The notes: generated by a model not told the origin, from the letters alone. 64,000 nucleotides of DNA from Orbaceae bacterium BiB (GCA_036251205.1 CP133958.1:124001-188000); one strand, 5' to 3'; counted from the stretch's first letter, positions 8,658 to 18,848 are shown. Numbers and translations are program-made.

Positions 8658-10013
8658 ATGAAAGATCAGTTTATGATTTATAAATTGTCTGAAACAGTCA
8701 AATTAACTAGTAAGATAGATACCGAACTATTTGAGAAATTTAATGTTAAACGCGGTTTACGTAATTCTGACCATACTGGTGTTTTAGTTGGCTTAACGAA
8801 TATTGGTGATGTTGTTGGTTACGAACGTTTAGATAATGGTAGTTTAAAACCTATTCCAGGTAAACTGTTGTATCGTGGTATTGATATTGATGATTTGGTT
8901 CACAGTGCACAAAAAGAGAAACGTACTGGTTTTGAAGAGGTGATCTATTTATTATTATCGGGAAATTTACCTGATAAAGAAGAGTTAACCCAATTTTCTC
9001 GTATGCTTTGTGAATCCATGGCGTTAGAGAAACAGACTAAAATCGCTATTATTGAGTTAGAAGGGCAAGATATTATGAATATTTTAGCCCGGACAGTATT
9101 AGAAATGTATACCTATGATCCTGAACCCGATGATACATCTCGCGATAATTTAATGAGGCAATCAATTGATTTAATTGCAAAATTCCCTGCAATCATTGCA
9201 TATGCTTATAATATTTTACGGCATAGTGCCAAAGGTCAATCTTTACATATACGCCATCCTAATGATGATATTTCAATTGCAGAAAACTTTTTATATATGA
9301 TAAAAGGTTCTAAAGGATATACTGACTTAGATGTTCGAGTTCTTGATTTAGCCATGATTATTCATGCGGAACACGGTGGTGGTAATAACTCAACATTTAC
9401 AGTTCGAGTAACTAGCTCTACGGGTACGGATACTTACTCATCTATTGCAGCGGGTATTGGTTCTTTAAAGGGACCATTACATGGTGGTGCAAACTTACAA
9501 GTCGGTAAAATGATTAATCACTTAAAAGAGGTGATTACAGATTGGACTGATGCCAAAGAGATCGATGATTATTTTGTTAGAATGCTCAATAAAGAGGTTT
9601 ATGACGAAAAAGGTCTTATTTATGGTATTGGCCATGCTGTTTATACTGTATCTGATCCTCGAGCCGTGTTATTAAAAGAGATGGCGAAAGAGTTAGCAAA
9701 AGAGAAAGGTCGGGAAGCCGAGTTTGAATTTATGCAACTATTGGAAGAAAGAGCCGTTTATGCCATAACCCATAGAAAAAATGCAAAAACCAAAAAACAA
9801 GTTTGTGCTAATGTTGACTTCTATTCAGGTTTTGTCTATGACATGATCGGTTTACCGAGAGAAGTATATACACCATTATTTGCTATGTCTCGAATTGTTG
9901 GTTGGTGTGCTCATCGTATTGAAGAGTTAAACTTTGATGATAGACGCATTATTCGACCTGCATATAAAAATATTAGTGAGCCCGTCAAATTTACGTCTCT
10001 AAAAGAACGTTAA
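8658..10013 (+). CDS. gltA: Citrate synthase, long (about 450-residue) form
   Basis: About 451 residues; condenses oxaloacetate and acetyl-CoA. The catalytic set is visible: histidines in HAEHGGGNNSTF and in GIGHAVYTVSDPR, and the aspartate in NVDFYSGFVY. The form is longer than E. coli GltA (427), with an extended N-terminus, and looks like the citrate synthases that accompany mitochondrial-type aconitase in Bacteroides and Clostridia rather than the enterobacterial enzyme. The ATG at 8658 is preferred over 8646 and 8652 because GGAGA at 8648-8652 is then correctly spaced. It follows icd after a 90-bp gap that contains a terminator-like hairpin, so part of its expression may be uncoupled. 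Confidence 0.93.
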   Translation: MKDQFMIYKLSETVKLTSKIDTELFEKFNVKRGLRNSDHTGVLVGLTNIGDVVGYERLDNGSLKPIPGKLLYRGIDIDDLVHSAQKEKRTGFEEVIYLLLSGNLPDKEELTQFSRMLCESMALEKQTKIAIIELEGQDIMNILARTVLEMYTYDPEPDDTSRDNLMRQSIDLIAKFPAIIAYAYNILRHSAKGQSLHIRHPNDDISIAENFLYMIKGSKGYTDLDVRVLDLAMIIHAEHGGGNNSTFTVRVTSSTGTDTYSSIAAGIGSLKGPLHGGANLQVGKMINHLKEVITDWTDAKEIDDYFVRMLNKEVYDEKGLIYGIGHAVYTVSDPRAVLLKEMAKELAKEKGREAEFEFMQLLEERAVYAITHRKNAKTKKQVCANVDFYSGFVYDMIGLPREVYTPLFAMSRIVGWCAHRIEELNFDDRRIIRPAYKNISEPVKFTSLKER

Positions 10014-10031
10014 TATCAGTTAGTTCATTTT

Positions 10032-10056
10032 AAAGGCGCTTTGCGCCTTTATTTTT
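10032..10056 (+). terminator. Intrinsic terminator after gltA
   Basis: AAAGGCGC (10032-10039), loop TTT, GCGCCTTT (10043-10050), then ATTTTTAT. GC-rich stem with T-run, 19 bp past the stop. Confidence 0.85.
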
Positions 10057-10161
10057 ATCGATTGTGAATTAGTATGACAATCGCCTATTTTCATGTATAA
10101 TTGTCAAGTTGTGCATAAAGATCATCGTTTCATGTTTCGTACGGCTAATGAGAGCTTTATT

Positions 10162-10181
10162 GATAAGTCCTTATCTTTTTT
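10162..10181 (+). terminator. Terminator-like hairpin in the pnp upstream region
   Basis: GATAAG and CTTATC lie almost back to back, followed by six T residues, about 106 bp before the pnp start. The tight loop makes it weak. It could be an attenuator or a leader processing hairpin for pnp, since pnp leaders in enterics carry an RNase III-cut stem. TTGACA at 10191 just downstream may be a -35 of a pnp promoter. Confidence 0.3.
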
Positions 10182-10287
10182 CACCGTAGCTTGACACTAC
10201 CACTTAAAAGGGCGTATTTGATAAATTTGTCATTAGTCGTAACAATGAAAATGGTCTATTTATTTTTTAATTTAAGAGGACATCACA

Positions 10288-12414
10288 TTGTTTAATCCTA
10301 TCACTCAAAAATTTCAATATGGTCGTCATACCGTTACTTTAGAAACCGGTATTATGGCTCGTCAAGCAACAGCTGCTGTAATGGTTAATATTGATGATAC
10401 TGCCGTATTTGTTACTGTTGTTGCTAATCAAAAAGTTAAAGAAGGTCAGGACTTTTTCCCATTAACGGTTAATTACCAAGAGCGTACTTATGCTGCTGGT
10501 CGAATCCCTGGTGGTTTCTTTAAACGAGAAGGGCGTCCTAGTGAAGGCGAAACTTTAATTGCTCGTTTAATTGACCGTCCATTACGACCGTTATTTCCTG
10601 AAGGTTTTGTTAATGAAATTCAAATCATTGCAACTGTGGTTTCTATCAACCCACAAGTTAGTCCTGATTTAGTTGCAATGATTGGTGCATCTGCTGCTTT
10701 ATCTTTATCTGGTGTACCGTTCCATGGCCCAATCGGTGCTGCTCGTGTTGGTTTCATTGATGGTGAGTTTGTGTTAAATCCACTAGTTACTGAACTACCA
10801 AGTAGCCGTTTAGATTTAGTCGTTGCAGGTACAAATAGTGCAGTATTAATGGTTGAATCTGAAGCTGATCTTTTAACTGAAGAACAAATGCTTGCTGCTG
10901 TTGTATTTGGTCATGATGCACAACAAGTTGTTATTAATAATATCAATGAGTTTGTTGCAAAGGCTGGTCGAGCTAAATGGGATTGGGTTGCTCCAGCTAA
11001 AAATGAAGTACTACATGATGCGGTTTCAGCGTTAGTTAAAGATCGTATTGGTGAAGCGTATCGCATTACTGAAAAACAAGCTCGTTATGCTCAAATTAAT
11101 GCTATTAAAGAAGAGGCATTAGCTCAATTAAAAGCTCAAAATGAAGAAATTGATGATAATGAAGTGTTAAATATTATTACTGAAATTGAGAGCCAAACTG
11201 TTCGTAAACGTGTTATTTCTGGCGAACCACGTATTGATGGTCGTGAAAAAGATATGATCAGAGCATTAGATATTCGAACTAATGTTCTTCCTAGAACACA
11301 TGGTAGTGCTCTATTTACTCGTGGTGAAACGCAAGCTTTAGTTACTGCAACATTAGGAACAGAACGCGATGCGCAAATCATTGATGAGTTAACTGGTGAA
11401 AAAACTGATAAGTTTTTATTCCATTATAATTTCCCTCCATACTCTGTTGGTGAAACAGGAATGGTTGGTTCACCAAAACGTCGTGAAATTGGTCATGGTC
11501 GCTTGGCTAAACGTGGTGTTGCGGCTGTTATGCCTAAAGGTAATGAATTCCCATATACCGTCCGTATTGTATCTGAAATAACAGAATCTAATGGTTCATC
11601 ATCAATGGCTTCTGTATGTGGTGCCTCTTTAGCTCTAATGGATGCGGGTGTACCAATTAAATCATCTGTTGCTGGTATCGCTATGGGACTGGTCAAAGAA
11701 GGTGATGATTTTGTCGTTTTATCTGATATTTTAGGTGATGAAGATCATCTTGGTGATATGGACTTTAAAGTTGCTGGAACTCGTGAAGGTGTAAGTGCAT
11801 TACAGATGGATATCAAGATCGAAGGTATCACTAAAGAGATTATGCAAGTTGCTTTAAATCAAGCAAAAGGTGCTCGTTTACATATTCTTGGTGTAATGGA
11901 ACAAGCAATTAATTGCCCACGTAATGAGATTTCTGAATATGCTCCTCGTATCTATACGATGAAAATTAATCCAGAAAAAATTCGTGATATCATCGGTAAG
12001 GGCGGTGCGACTATTCGAGCATTAACAGAAGAGACTGGAACAACCATTGAGATTGAAGATGATGGTACTGTTAAAATTGCTGCATCTGATGGTGATAAAG
12101 CACAAGCTGCTATTAAACGTATTAATGATTTAACTGCTGAAGTTGAAGTGGGTCAAATCTATACCGGTAAAGTGGTTCGAATTGTAGATTTTGGTGCATT
12201 CGTATCAATTATTGGTGGTAAAGAAGGCTTAGTGCATGTTTCACAAATCGCAGATCACCGAGTTGAGAAAGTGACTGACGTATTGACTATGGGACAAGAA
12301 GTTCAGGTTAAAGTACTTGAAATTGATCGTCAAGGACGCATTCGTTTAAGTATGAAAGATGCAGTCAATACTTCAGCACCAGCAGCTGAAGCAGCAACAA
12401 CGACTGAAGAGTAG
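10288..12414 (+). CDS. pnp: Polyribonucleotide nucleotidyltransferase (PNPase)
   Basis: A 708-residue 3'-5' phosphorolytic exoribonuclease of the RNA degradosome. Two RNase PH domains (about 10-145 and 320-545) flank a helical linker; a KH domain (about 555-610, with [17 protein letters not shown]) and an S1 domain (about 618-690, with [19 protein letters not shown]) follow. The C-terminus is a short Ala-rich tail. The start is TTG at 10288, with AAGAGGA eight bases upstream; an upstream ATG in frame is not apparent. Unlike E. coli, rpsO is not directly upstream. nlpI follows 68 bp downstream as in E. coli. pnp expression is autoregulated in enterics through its leader. Confidence 0.97.
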   Translation: MFNPITQKFQYGRHTVTLETGIMARQATAAVMVNIDDTAVFVTVVANQKVKEGQDFFPLTVNYQERTYAAGRIPGGFFKREGRPSEGETLIARLIDRPLRPLFPEGFVNEIQIIATVVSINPQVSPDLVAMIGASAALSLSGVPFHGPIGAARVGFIDGEFVLNPLVTELPSSRLDLVVAGTNSAVLMVESEADLLTEEQMLAAVVFGHDAQQVVINNINEFVAKAGRAKWDWVAPAKNEVLHDAVSALVKDRIGEAYRITEKQARYAQINAIKEEALAQLKAQNEEIDDNEVLNIITEIESQTVRKRVISGEPRIDGREKDMIRALDIRTNVLPRTHGSALFTRGETQALVTATLGTERDAQIIDELTGEKTDKFLFHYNFPPYSVGETGMVGSPKRREIGHGRLAKRGVAAVMPKGNEFPYTVRIVSEITESNGSSSMASVCGASLALMDAGVPIKSSVAGIAMGLVKEGDDFVVLSDILGDEDHLGDMDFKVAGTREGVSALQMDIKIEGITKEIMQVALNQAKGARLHILGVMEQAINCPRNEISEYAPRIYTMKINPEKIRDIIGKGGATIRALTEETGTTIEIEDDGTVKIAASDGDKAQAAIKRINDLTAEVEVGQIYTGKVVRIVDFGAFVSIIGGKEGLVHVSQIADHRVEKVTDVLTMGQEVQVKVLEIDRQGRIRLSMKDAVNTSAPAAEAATTTEE

Positions 12415-12427
12415 ATTGTAAAAATAC

Positions 12428-12455
12428 GTGCTAATCTAATTGATTAGCACATTTT
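12428..12455 (+). terminator. Hairpin between pnp and nlpI
   Basis: GTGCTAATC (12428-12436) pairs with GATTAGCAC (12442-12450) across a five-base loop, then ATTTT. The strong stem with a short T-run may terminate partially, leaving nlpI expressed by read-through or its own promoter. Confidence 0.55.
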
Positions 12456-12482
12456 AACCTCAAAAGTAATTAGAGACTGATA

Positions 12483-13346
12483 ATGAAAAAAATCAACTTG
12501 AAATCAATATGGTTACTAGGTCTTACCATAATTTTATCAAGTTATATTTCTGGTTGTAGTGTTAAACAGCCATTATTAGCAGTTCCAAACCAAGTCTCTC
12601 TTGATGATGAGGTTCACTTAGCTCAAATTAGTCAAGAGCTCTATAGCAAAGATATTGATGAAAGAACTAGAATGCAACTCTATTTTCAACGAGGTGCACT
12701 ATATGATTCATTAGGATTTAGAGCTTTTGCTCAGAGTGATTTCTCTCAATTACTTGCATTTAATGCTGAGATTCCAGATGTTTATAACTATCTTGGAATT
12801 TATGCTATGCAAGAAGGTGATTATGATTCAGCATTTATGGCTTTTAATACTGGATTAGAGATTGCACCTGATTATGAGTTTATTTATATCAATCGGGCAA
12901 TTGCCTTATATCGTAATGATAAATATGAGTTGTCTCTTGAAGATGCTTTAAAATTTTATCATTATGCGCCAAATGAACCGATTCGAATTCTTTGGTTATA
13001 TTTGATTGAAGAAAAAATAGATAAAAATAAAGCTCGAGAACAATTACTTGAGCGTTATAATAGTATGGAAGATAAATCCATTTGGGGAAGCGGTATTATT
13101 GCATTTTACTTAGGTAAAATTAGTGAAGATCGCTTGATGATTAACTTACAGCAAGGAGTTGATACTAACTTAAAGTTAGCTCAGCGTCTTTGTGAAACTT
13201 ACTTTTACTTAGGTAAATTCTATCAAAGTAAAGGTGACAATAAACGTGCCGAAATGTTATTTAAGTATGCATTAGCAAACAATGTCTATAATTATTTAGA
13301 ACATCAGCAGGCACTTTTCGAAATCAATCAGCTTAATACAAAATAA
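12483..13346 (+). CDS. nlpI: Lipoprotein NlpI (TPR adaptor)
   Basis: A 287-residue outer-membrane lipoprotein (E. coli about 294). The signal peptide ends in a lipobox YISGC with Cys25 as the lipidated residue. The body is tetratricopeptide repeats, for example residues about 60-95 (YFQRGALYDSLGFRAFAQSDFSQLLAFNAE), 97-130 and 131-165. NlpI scaffolds peptidoglycan enzymes and the protease Prc, limiting the endopeptidase MepS. Its place after pnp and before deaD is the enterobacterial order. Confidence 0.92.
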   Translation: MKKINLKSIWLLGLTIILSSYISGCSVKQPLLAVPNQVSLDDEVHLAQISQELYSKDIDERTRMQLYFQRGALYDSLGFRAFAQSDFSQLLAFNAEIPDVYNYLGIYAMQEGDYDSAFMAFNTGLEIAPDYEFIYINRAIALYRNDKYELSLEDALKFYHYAPNEPIRILWLYLIEEKIDKNKAREQLLERYNSMEDKSIWGSGIIAFYLGKISEDRLMINLQQGVDTNLKLAQRLCETYFYLGKFYQSKGDNKRAEMLFKYALANNVYNYLEHQQALFEINQLNTK

Positions 13347-13563
13347 GCTGCATTGGGTCATGCCAGTTTAGATGTGAATATAAGTAGTTATAGCAGCGTT
13401 CTTTATGTAACCATATAATGGTTAGTTTTGAATGGTTAAATTAATCATTTAAAAGTAGTATTATATGTTTTGTTATTTTTGGGTGGGTTGTAATATTCAT
13501 TAGGTAAGCTGGCTTTATAAATGATTTTAACGACTGCATTTTAGCAGTTATAAGCGAGTTTAC

Positions 13564-15381
13564 ATGACAAAAGAAATCTCTTTTATTGACCTTGGTTTAT
13601 CTGAGGAAATCCTTAACGCATTAAATGATCTTGGTTTTGCAAAACCATCTCCAATTCAAAGTGAATGTATTCCTTTATTATTAGAAGGTAATGATGTGCT
13701 TGGTATGGCACAAACTGGTAGTGGTAAAACTGCTGCATTTTCAATTCCTTTTCTAATGAAATTGGATGCTAATTTAAAAGCACCACAAGTATTAGTATTA
13801 GCACCAACACGAGAATTAGCAATTCAAGTTGCTGAAGCATGTAGTGAATATGCGAAATATATGAAAGGTGTTAAAGTTTTAGCTCTTTATGGTGGTCAAC
13901 GTTATGATGTGCAATTACGTGCATTAAAACAAGGGCCACAAATTGTAGTGGGTACGCCGGGTCGTCTACTCGATCATTTAAATCGTAAAACTCTTGATCT
14001 ATCTAATCTTAAAGGTTTAGTTCTTGATGAAGCTGACGAAATGCTTCGCATGGGCTTTATTGATGATGTTGAAAGTATTATGGCTGCGATTCCAGAAGAA
14101 CATCAGACCGCGTTATTCTCAGCAACGATGCCTGCTCCGATTCGTCGCATTACTAAACGATTTATGCATAATCCACAAGAGATTCAAATCAAATCGACTA
14201 ATCAAACAGCACCAGATATTGACCAAAGCTATTGGTTAGTACGAGGATTACGTAAGAATGAAGCATTAGTCCGCTTTTTAGAAGCAGAAGATTTTGATGC
14301 TGCAATTATCTTTGTTAGAACCAAAACGGCAACATTAGAAGTGGCTGATGTACTAGAACAACACGGCTATAATAGTGCGGCATTAAATGGTGATATGACT
14401 CAACAATTACGTGAGCAAACATTAGATCGTTTACGTAATGGTCGTTTAGATATTTTAATTGCAACTGATGTTGCTGCACGTGGATTAGACGTTGAACGTA
14501 TTAGTTTAGTTGTCAATTACGACATTACTATGGATTCAGAGTCTTATGTACACCGTATTGGCCGTACAGGTCGAGCAGGTCGTGCTGGTCGTGCAATTTT
14601 ATTTGTAGATAGCCGTGAGCGCCGTTTATTAAAAAATATTGAACAGACAATTAAAAAAGCAATTCCTGAAGTACAATTACCAAGTAAAGATTTACTTGAA
14701 ACGCGTCGTTTATCTAAATTCTCTGATAAAGTTGCTAAAGAGATCGAATCAAATGATTTAGATACTTACCGAAGTCTTTTACCTCAGTTATTGAAAACTG
14801 ATGATACTGATATGGAAACCTTAGCTGCTGCATTATTAAAACTTGCACAAGGTGAACGTCCTTTAGTTTTACCACCGGATCCAGTATTTAAACCTGCGCG
14901 TGAAGATCGTGAAAGAGCAGAACGTGGTGATCGTCGTCTAAAAGGTGATAATCGTGAATCACCAAAACGTAGAGAACGTCGTGATGTTGGTGATATGGAT
15001 CTTTATCGTATTGAAGTAGGTAAAGAGAATGGTATCGATGTTCGTAATATTGTTGGTGCAATTGCTAATGAAGGTGATATTAGTAGCCGATATATTGGTA
15101 ATATCAAACTTTACGAAAAATATTCAACAGTTGAGTTACCAAAAGATATGCCAAAAGATTTATTGAAACATTTTGAAAAAGTTCGTGTCATGAATGTGCC
15201 AATGAATATGCGTTTAGTTGTTGATGGTGAGAAAACAAGTTCTAGCCCAAGACGTTCTTCACGTAAAAGAGAAGACTCTTTTGGTGAACAACCACCAAAA
15301 CGTCGTAGCCGTGCTCCATCTAAAGATGGTGATAAAGATGCAGCACCAAAACGTAGATCAAGAAAACCAGCATCTTTTTAA
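13564..15381 (+). CDS. deaD: DEAD-box RNA helicase DeaD/CsdA
   Basis: 605 residues (E. coli about 629), a cold-shock RNA helicase in ribosome assembly and mRNA decay. Motifs in order: Q motif (FAKPSPIQ), Walker [36 protein letters not shown], then the second RecA domain with [11 protein letters not shown] and [10 protein letters not shown]. After a charged linker comes an RNA-binding domain (about 480-550, [19 protein letters not shown]) and a basic Arg/Ser/Lys-rich tail ending KPASF. The 217-bp upstream region presumably holds its promoter and leader, as E. coli deaD has a long cold-responsive leader. A strong terminator follows. Confidence 0.96.
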   Translation: MTKEISFIDLGLSEEILNALNDLGFAKPSPIQSECIPLLLEGNDVLGMAQTGSGKTAAFSIPFLMKLDANLKAPQVLVLAPTRELAIQVAEACSEYAKYMKGVKVLALYGGQRYDVQLRALKQGPQIVVGTPGRLLDHLNRKTLDLSNLKGLVLDEADEMLRMGFIDDVESIMAAIPEEHQTALFSATMPAPIRRITKRFMHNPQEIQIKSTNQTAPDIDQSYWLVRGLRKNEALVRFLEAEDFDAAIIFVRTKTATLEVADVLEQHGYNSAALNGDMTQQLREQTLDRLRNGRLDILIATDVAARGLDVERISLVVNYDITMDSESYVHRIGRTGRAGRAGRAILFVDSRERRLLKNIEQTIKKAIPEVQLPSKDLLETRRLSKFSDKVAKEIESNDLDTYRSLLPQLLKTDDTDMETLAAALLKLAQGERPLVLPPDPVFKPAREDRERAERGDRRLKGDNRESPKRRERRDVGDMDLYRIEVGKENGIDVRNIVGAIANEGDISSRYIGNIKLYEKYSTVELPKDMPKDLLKHFEKVRVMNVPMNMRLVVDGEKTSSSPRRSSRKREDSFGEQPPKRRSRAPSKDGDKDAAPKRRSRKPASF

Positions 15382-15403
15382 GAGTAACACTTAGTTTATA
15401 GCT

Positions 15404-15436
15404 AAAAAACCGAATCAAAACTGATTCGGTTTTTTT
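15404..15436. terminator. Bidirectional terminator, deaD / deoR-type gene
   Basis: ACCGAATCA (15409-15417) pairs with TGATTCGGT (15422-15430), extended by an A-run upstream and a T-run downstream, so it can work for deaD on the plus strand and for the convergent regulator on the minus strand. Confidence 0.85.
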
Positions 15437-15486
15437 ATATTAATCATATTAATTTTTACGATTGAGGGTTATTTATTTAGCACTAT

Positions 15487-16248
15487 TTATTTAACTAAGT
15501 GCAACTTTAGAGATTGGTTTTGTAGTAAGGTTTTGGCTTTACTATCTAAATGATAGTCAGTAATTATATCGGTAAATTGATTAAGCAAAACCGCAGTATA
15601 TAGAGAATAAGAGTCATATTTACTACTGTCAGCAACCAAAACAACCTTATCGGCTTTTTCTGCAAAACTGGCTTTAATTAATGCTTTATCCTCAGTTGGT
15701 GTGGTTACGCCTTTGTTGACACTCCACGAGTTACAGCTAATAAAAGCAATATCCGGGTTAATTTGACGTAATAGTGAACGACCATGTTCTCCAATACACG
15801 ATTGGCTACTATCATCGATTTTACCACCAATAATCGTCACTTCAATTTGTTTAAACTCACATAAAAATAGCGCGATATGTAAATCTGATGTAATTACTCG
15901 AACAGGCATTTGAGTGATACGTTTGGCAATTTCAAAAGTTGTTGTACCAGCATCAAGGGCAATCGAATCACCAGCTTTAATCATCTGTGCGGCATAATCT
16001 GCAATCAACTGTTTTTCAGTGGCATTTTTATGAATCTTCTCATTGGTGGTGGGTTGTGCTGGAATAAAACGATTAATCGTTACACCGCCATGAGTTCGGC
16101 TAATGACTCCTTGTTCATCGAGTTTAATTAAATCACGTCTAACCGTTGCTGGGGATGCTTCTATTGCCGAAACTAACTCTTCAACGGTAACTAAATTATG
16201 ATTTTTTAGATAATCCATAATTTGATCTAATCGACTTAATTTTGCCAC
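15487..16248 (-). CDS. DeoR-family regulator of the acid-sugar island
   Basis: A 253-residue DeoR/GlpR-type regulator. The N-terminal winged helix carries the family signature (about residues 20-55, ASPATVRRDLIKLDEQGVISRTHGG), followed by a sugar-phosphate sensing domain with the DAGTTTFEIAKRI loop near residue 98. It is the last gene of the minus-strand unit after the DUF1537 kinase and pdxA2-type genes, so it probably controls that unit and the divergent plus-strand unit. Its effector is expected to be a phosphorylated intermediate such as a 4-phospho-C4 acid or dihydroxyacetone phosphate (inference). A hairpin separates it from pdxA2. Confidence 0.85.
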   Translation of the reverse strand: MAKLSRLDQIMDYLKNHNLVTVEELVSAIEASPATVRRDLIKLDEQGVISRTHGGVTINRFIPAQPTTNEKIHKNATEKQLIADYAAQMIKAGDSIALDAGTTTFEIAKRITQMPVRVITSDLHIALFLCEFKQIEVTIIGGKIDDSSQSCIGEHGRSLLRQINPDIAFISCNSWSVNKGVTTPTEDKALIKASFAEKADKVVLVADSSKYDSYSLYTAVLLNQFTDIITDYHLDSKAKTLLQNQSLKLHLVK

Positions 16249-16296
16249 AGTTTACCTTCTTATCACTATCGTATCTATTTACTATCAATCATACGT

Positions 16297-16333
16297 GATT
16301 GTTGCATAAGGCGCAATTTGCGCCTTAACAATC
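16297..16333 (-). other. Intercistronic hairpin between pdxA2 and the regulator
   Basis: TAAGGCGCA (16307-16315) pairs with TGCGCCTTA (16319-16327) around ATT, within outer arms GATTGT and ACAATC. No T-run follows on the minus strand, so it is more likely an RNA-stability or differential-expression element than a terminator. Confidence 0.45.
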
Positions 16334-16337
16334 TTAT

Positions 16338-17321
16338 TTATTTTGTAAGCATTGCCGCTAATCGAATGGATTCTATCATACTATCGGGTTTAGCAATACC
16401 TTTCCAAGCAATATCAAAAGCGGTACCATGATCTGCCGAGGTTCGGATAAACGGTAATCCGGCTGCGATATTGACCCCATCATAAAAGCCTAATAATTTG
16501 AGTGGAATATGACCTTGATCATGATACATTGCGACAACCATATCAAATTTACCTTGATGAGCTTGTAAAAATACCGTATCAGGTGCGCAGGGACCGATGA
16601 CTTGGATTGCTTTTTCCTGCATATTTTTAATTGCAGGTGTAACAAATTTAATCTCTTCATCTCCAAATAAACCGTGTTCTCCCGCGTGAGGATTTACACC
16701 AGCAACGGCAATTCTTGGATTGTCGTAACCGACTTTCTTCAAAAAATCATGAGCAATTTGGATAACAGTTTCAATACGTTGAGTATTTAAGTTATCTAAG
16801 AAATTTCGTAATGATACATGAGTTGTAACATGTATCACTTTAAGATTTTCAGTATAGAGTACCATTGCCACATCCTTGCTATTGGTCAGTTTTGCTAATA
16901 ATTCTGTATGACCAGGATACATATGACCAGCAGCATGCAGTGCTTCTTTATTCAGTGGGGCTGTTGCAATACTACCGACTTCTTTGTTTAACGCAAGCTC
17001 GGTAGCTTTATGTATACAATGATAAGCTAAATCTCCTGCTTGAGATTGGATTTGACCTGGTTTTAATGTATTAATATCTGCGAGTGGTACATCAATCACA
17101 TTCATAACCCCAGGTGTAAATTTAGCTTCTGCTACTTTATTAATGACATTAATGTGCACATTATCAAATAGCTTCATACTTAATTGTTTTTTTAGTAAAT
17201 CGGCAGAGCCTATCACAATCGCGGGTATATCTTTGATAATTTCAGATTGTAATGATTTAGCAATAATTTCAGGACCGATTCCGGCAGGATCTCCCATAGT
17301 AATAGCTACAATTTTTGACAC
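16338..17321 (-). CDS. pdxA2: PdxA2-type 4-phospho-D-threonate/erythronate dehydrogenase
   Basis: 327 residues of the PdxA superfamily. Visible motifs are the N-terminal ITMGDPAGIGPEI, TAPLNKEALHAAGHMYPGHTE and the metal-site stretch MYHDQGHIPLK. PdxA proper makes a vitamin B6 precursor. The PdxA2 branch, found beside DUF1537 kinases, oxidises 4-phospho-D-threonate or -erythronate at C3 with decarboxylation, giving dihydroxyacetone phosphate and CO2. The kinase gene lies 13 bp upstream and no B6 genes are near, so the catabolic role is strongly preferred. It starts with GTG, eight bases after an AAAGGAG site. Confidence 0.88.
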   Translation of the reverse strand: MSKIVAITMGDPAGIGPEIIAKSLQSEIIKDIPAIVIGSADLLKKQLSMKLFDNVHINVINKVAEAKFTPGVMNVIDVPLADINTLKPGQIQSQAGDLAYHCIHKATELALNKEVGSIATAPLNKEALHAAGHMYPGHTELLAKLTNSKDVAMVLYTENLKVIHVTTHVSLRNFLDNLNTQRIETVIQIAHDFLKKVGYDNPRIAVAGVNPHAGEHGLFGDEEIKFVTPAIKNMQEKAIQVIGPCAPDTVFLQAHQGKFDMVVAMYHDQGHIPLKLLGFYDGVNIAAGLPFIRTSADHGTAFDIAWKGIAKPDSMIESIRLAAMLTK

Positions 17322-17334
17322 AATCAGTCTCCTT

Positions 17335-18606
17335 TTATATAAATTCTAATGATTTAGTGAAAATATTTTGTTCACCAAAACCGCCAGCTTTAGTGAATAT
17401 TTGATAATTTTTCTGTATTTTACCGATGAGTCTGCCATAAGGTACTCCCGGTGTAACTTCACCTACAATATGAAATCCTGTCGCGCCAAGAGATTTGGCG
17501 ATAGCAATTGCTACATCACCACCCGTTAAAAATAGATTTTTAACTGAGGTATGTTGAACTATTTTACCTAAGCACTGACAAATATATTCGCCAAGCTCTT
17601 TACGAGTCAGATGATACTTTTGACAATAAAACTCAACCTGATGACGTTGCTCATCGTTTTTACATGTTCTAACAATACTGTTTTTTTGTTGCAAAAGCCC
17701 TTGTTCAATTTGTTGATAATAGTGATAAAGTTTCTCGTCAGTAAATTGAGGGAATAAATCATCTATATCAATATCAATCACCTGCCATAGTTTGGTAAAT
17801 GTTAATGCATGTTCGATCTGTTTTTGTGTGATCTGACTCATTGAACCGGCAATAACTAACAGCTGTTTTTTATTGTCTGGAGAAAGGGTGCTTGATGATG
17901 TTGAAATAGAGTTTGTGGGCAAATAATTCATTAGCCCCGCAGAACCGACTAATAATGCTTTATGTTTTAGTTGGCCTATTTGTGTCGCAATACGTGATAA
18001 ATCTTCATTTGTTTCGGTATCAATAATAAAAAGTTTAATACCTTGTTTTATATTACTGTCAATTTCATCAGATAATTTATTATTTTTTATGATGTCAGTG
18101 CCGATTTCAGTACTTTTTAAATCAGTTTGTTGTGCCAGACAATCGATTATTTTAGATGAATAGATCGGTGTTTTCGGATCAGAGGCAAACTCTGTTTTAG
18201 TGAGTTCAACGCCATTAACATAACAAACGCCATTCATCACCTTTCTTGCCATATCAGGGAATGCCGGGATAATTAGTGCAATTTGATAATCAGTTTCCTG
18301 CAGTAGTGTGGCTATTTCATAACCAATATTTCCCCTTAGCGTTGAATCAATTTTTTTATATATCATGACATCACGGGGATTTTTGGCGACAAGGGTTTTA
18401 ATTCTCGCTTGAGCTTTTTCTTTTGTTAATGCGCGACTATCAGTATTGATTACAATGGCATCGGACTGACTGGTGGTGTAATCACTATTCCAATCAAAAT
18501 AGACATCAACATGGGCTCCTTTTTTGGTCAGTTGTACGCCTGTATCATTCGCGCCAGTAAAGTCGTCAGCAATAATAAATAAACGAGAATAGTTATACCT
18601 AGACAT
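17335..18606 (-). CDS. dtnK: Four-carbon acid-sugar kinase (DUF1537; DtnK/OtnK type)
   Basis: A 423-residue DUF1537 kinase. The N-terminal substrate domain begins with IIADDFTGANDTGVQLTKKG; KKIDSTLRGNIG lies near residue 85; the C-terminal nucleotide domain has TGGDVAIAIAKSLGATGF and GEVTPGVPYGRLIG. The family phosphorylates C4 aldonic acids (D-threonate, D- or L-erythronate) at O4. The paired pdxA2 downstream points to D-threonate or D-erythronate 4-phosphate as the intermediate; specificity cannot be read from sequence by eye. GAGGAG precedes the ATG. It is the first gene of the minus-strand unit and diverges from the dehydrogenase-aldolase unit. Confidence 0.87.
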   Translation of the reverse strand: MSRYNYSRLFIIADDFTGANDTGVQLTKKGAHVDVYFDWNSDYTTSQSDAIVINTDSRALTKEKAQARIKTLVAKNPRDVMIYKKIDSTLRGNIGYEIATLLQETDYQIALIIPAFPDMARKVMNGVCYVNGVELTKTEFASDPKTPIYSSKIIDCLAQQTDLKSTEIGTDIIKNNKLSDEIDSNIKQGIKLFIIDTETNEDLSRIATQIGQLKHKALLVGSAGLMNYLPTNSISTSSSTLSPDNKKQLLVIAGSMSQITQKQIEHALTFTKLWQVIDIDIDDLFPQFTDEKLYHYYQQIEQGLLQQKNSIVRTCKNDEQRHQVEFYCQKYHLTRKELGEYICQCLGKIVQHTSVKNLFLTGGDVAIAIAKSLGATGFHIVGEVTPGVPYGRLIGKIQKNYQIFTKAGGFGEQNIFTKSLEFI

Positions 18607-18714
18607 ACTATCTCACACTCCTCTTGATTGAAAAAAATCAATTTATAGTAGCAATTATACCTTAATGCTACATAAAATCTATTTTTTATGATTAAAATTA
18701 TTCATTTTATTGTT

Positions 18715-18734
18715 TTTGTGATCTTAATCATGTT
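18715..18734. promoter_or_regulatory. Candidate CRP site in divergent promoter region
   Basis: TGTGATCTTAATCATG (18717-18732) has a perfect TGTGA half and a partial TCACA half with the correct six-base spacing. It sits centrally between the kinase and dehydrogenase genes, where cAMP-CRP control of catabolism is expected. A second inverted repeat, TTGATT (18624-18629) with AATCAA (18636-18641), near the kinase start may be the DeoR-type operator. Confidence 0.45.
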
Positions 18735-18848
18735 TTTATATATTCATAATAGCACTTTTTTGAAAAATAAAATACTATTTGTGAGTGTTTTAAGTCAAAT
18801 TGATTTTATTTGTTCAAAATCATTAATACAGTAATAAGGCTGAATATT

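Noticed and set aside
11136-11696. Antisense and alternate frames within pnp
   Set aside because: Fully inside the well-supported pnp frame; no independent evidence.
16338-17321. Vitamin B6 biosynthetic PdxA
   Set aside because: Adjacent DUF1537 kinase, DeoR regulator and absence of ksgA/surA context favour the catabolic PdxA2 branch.
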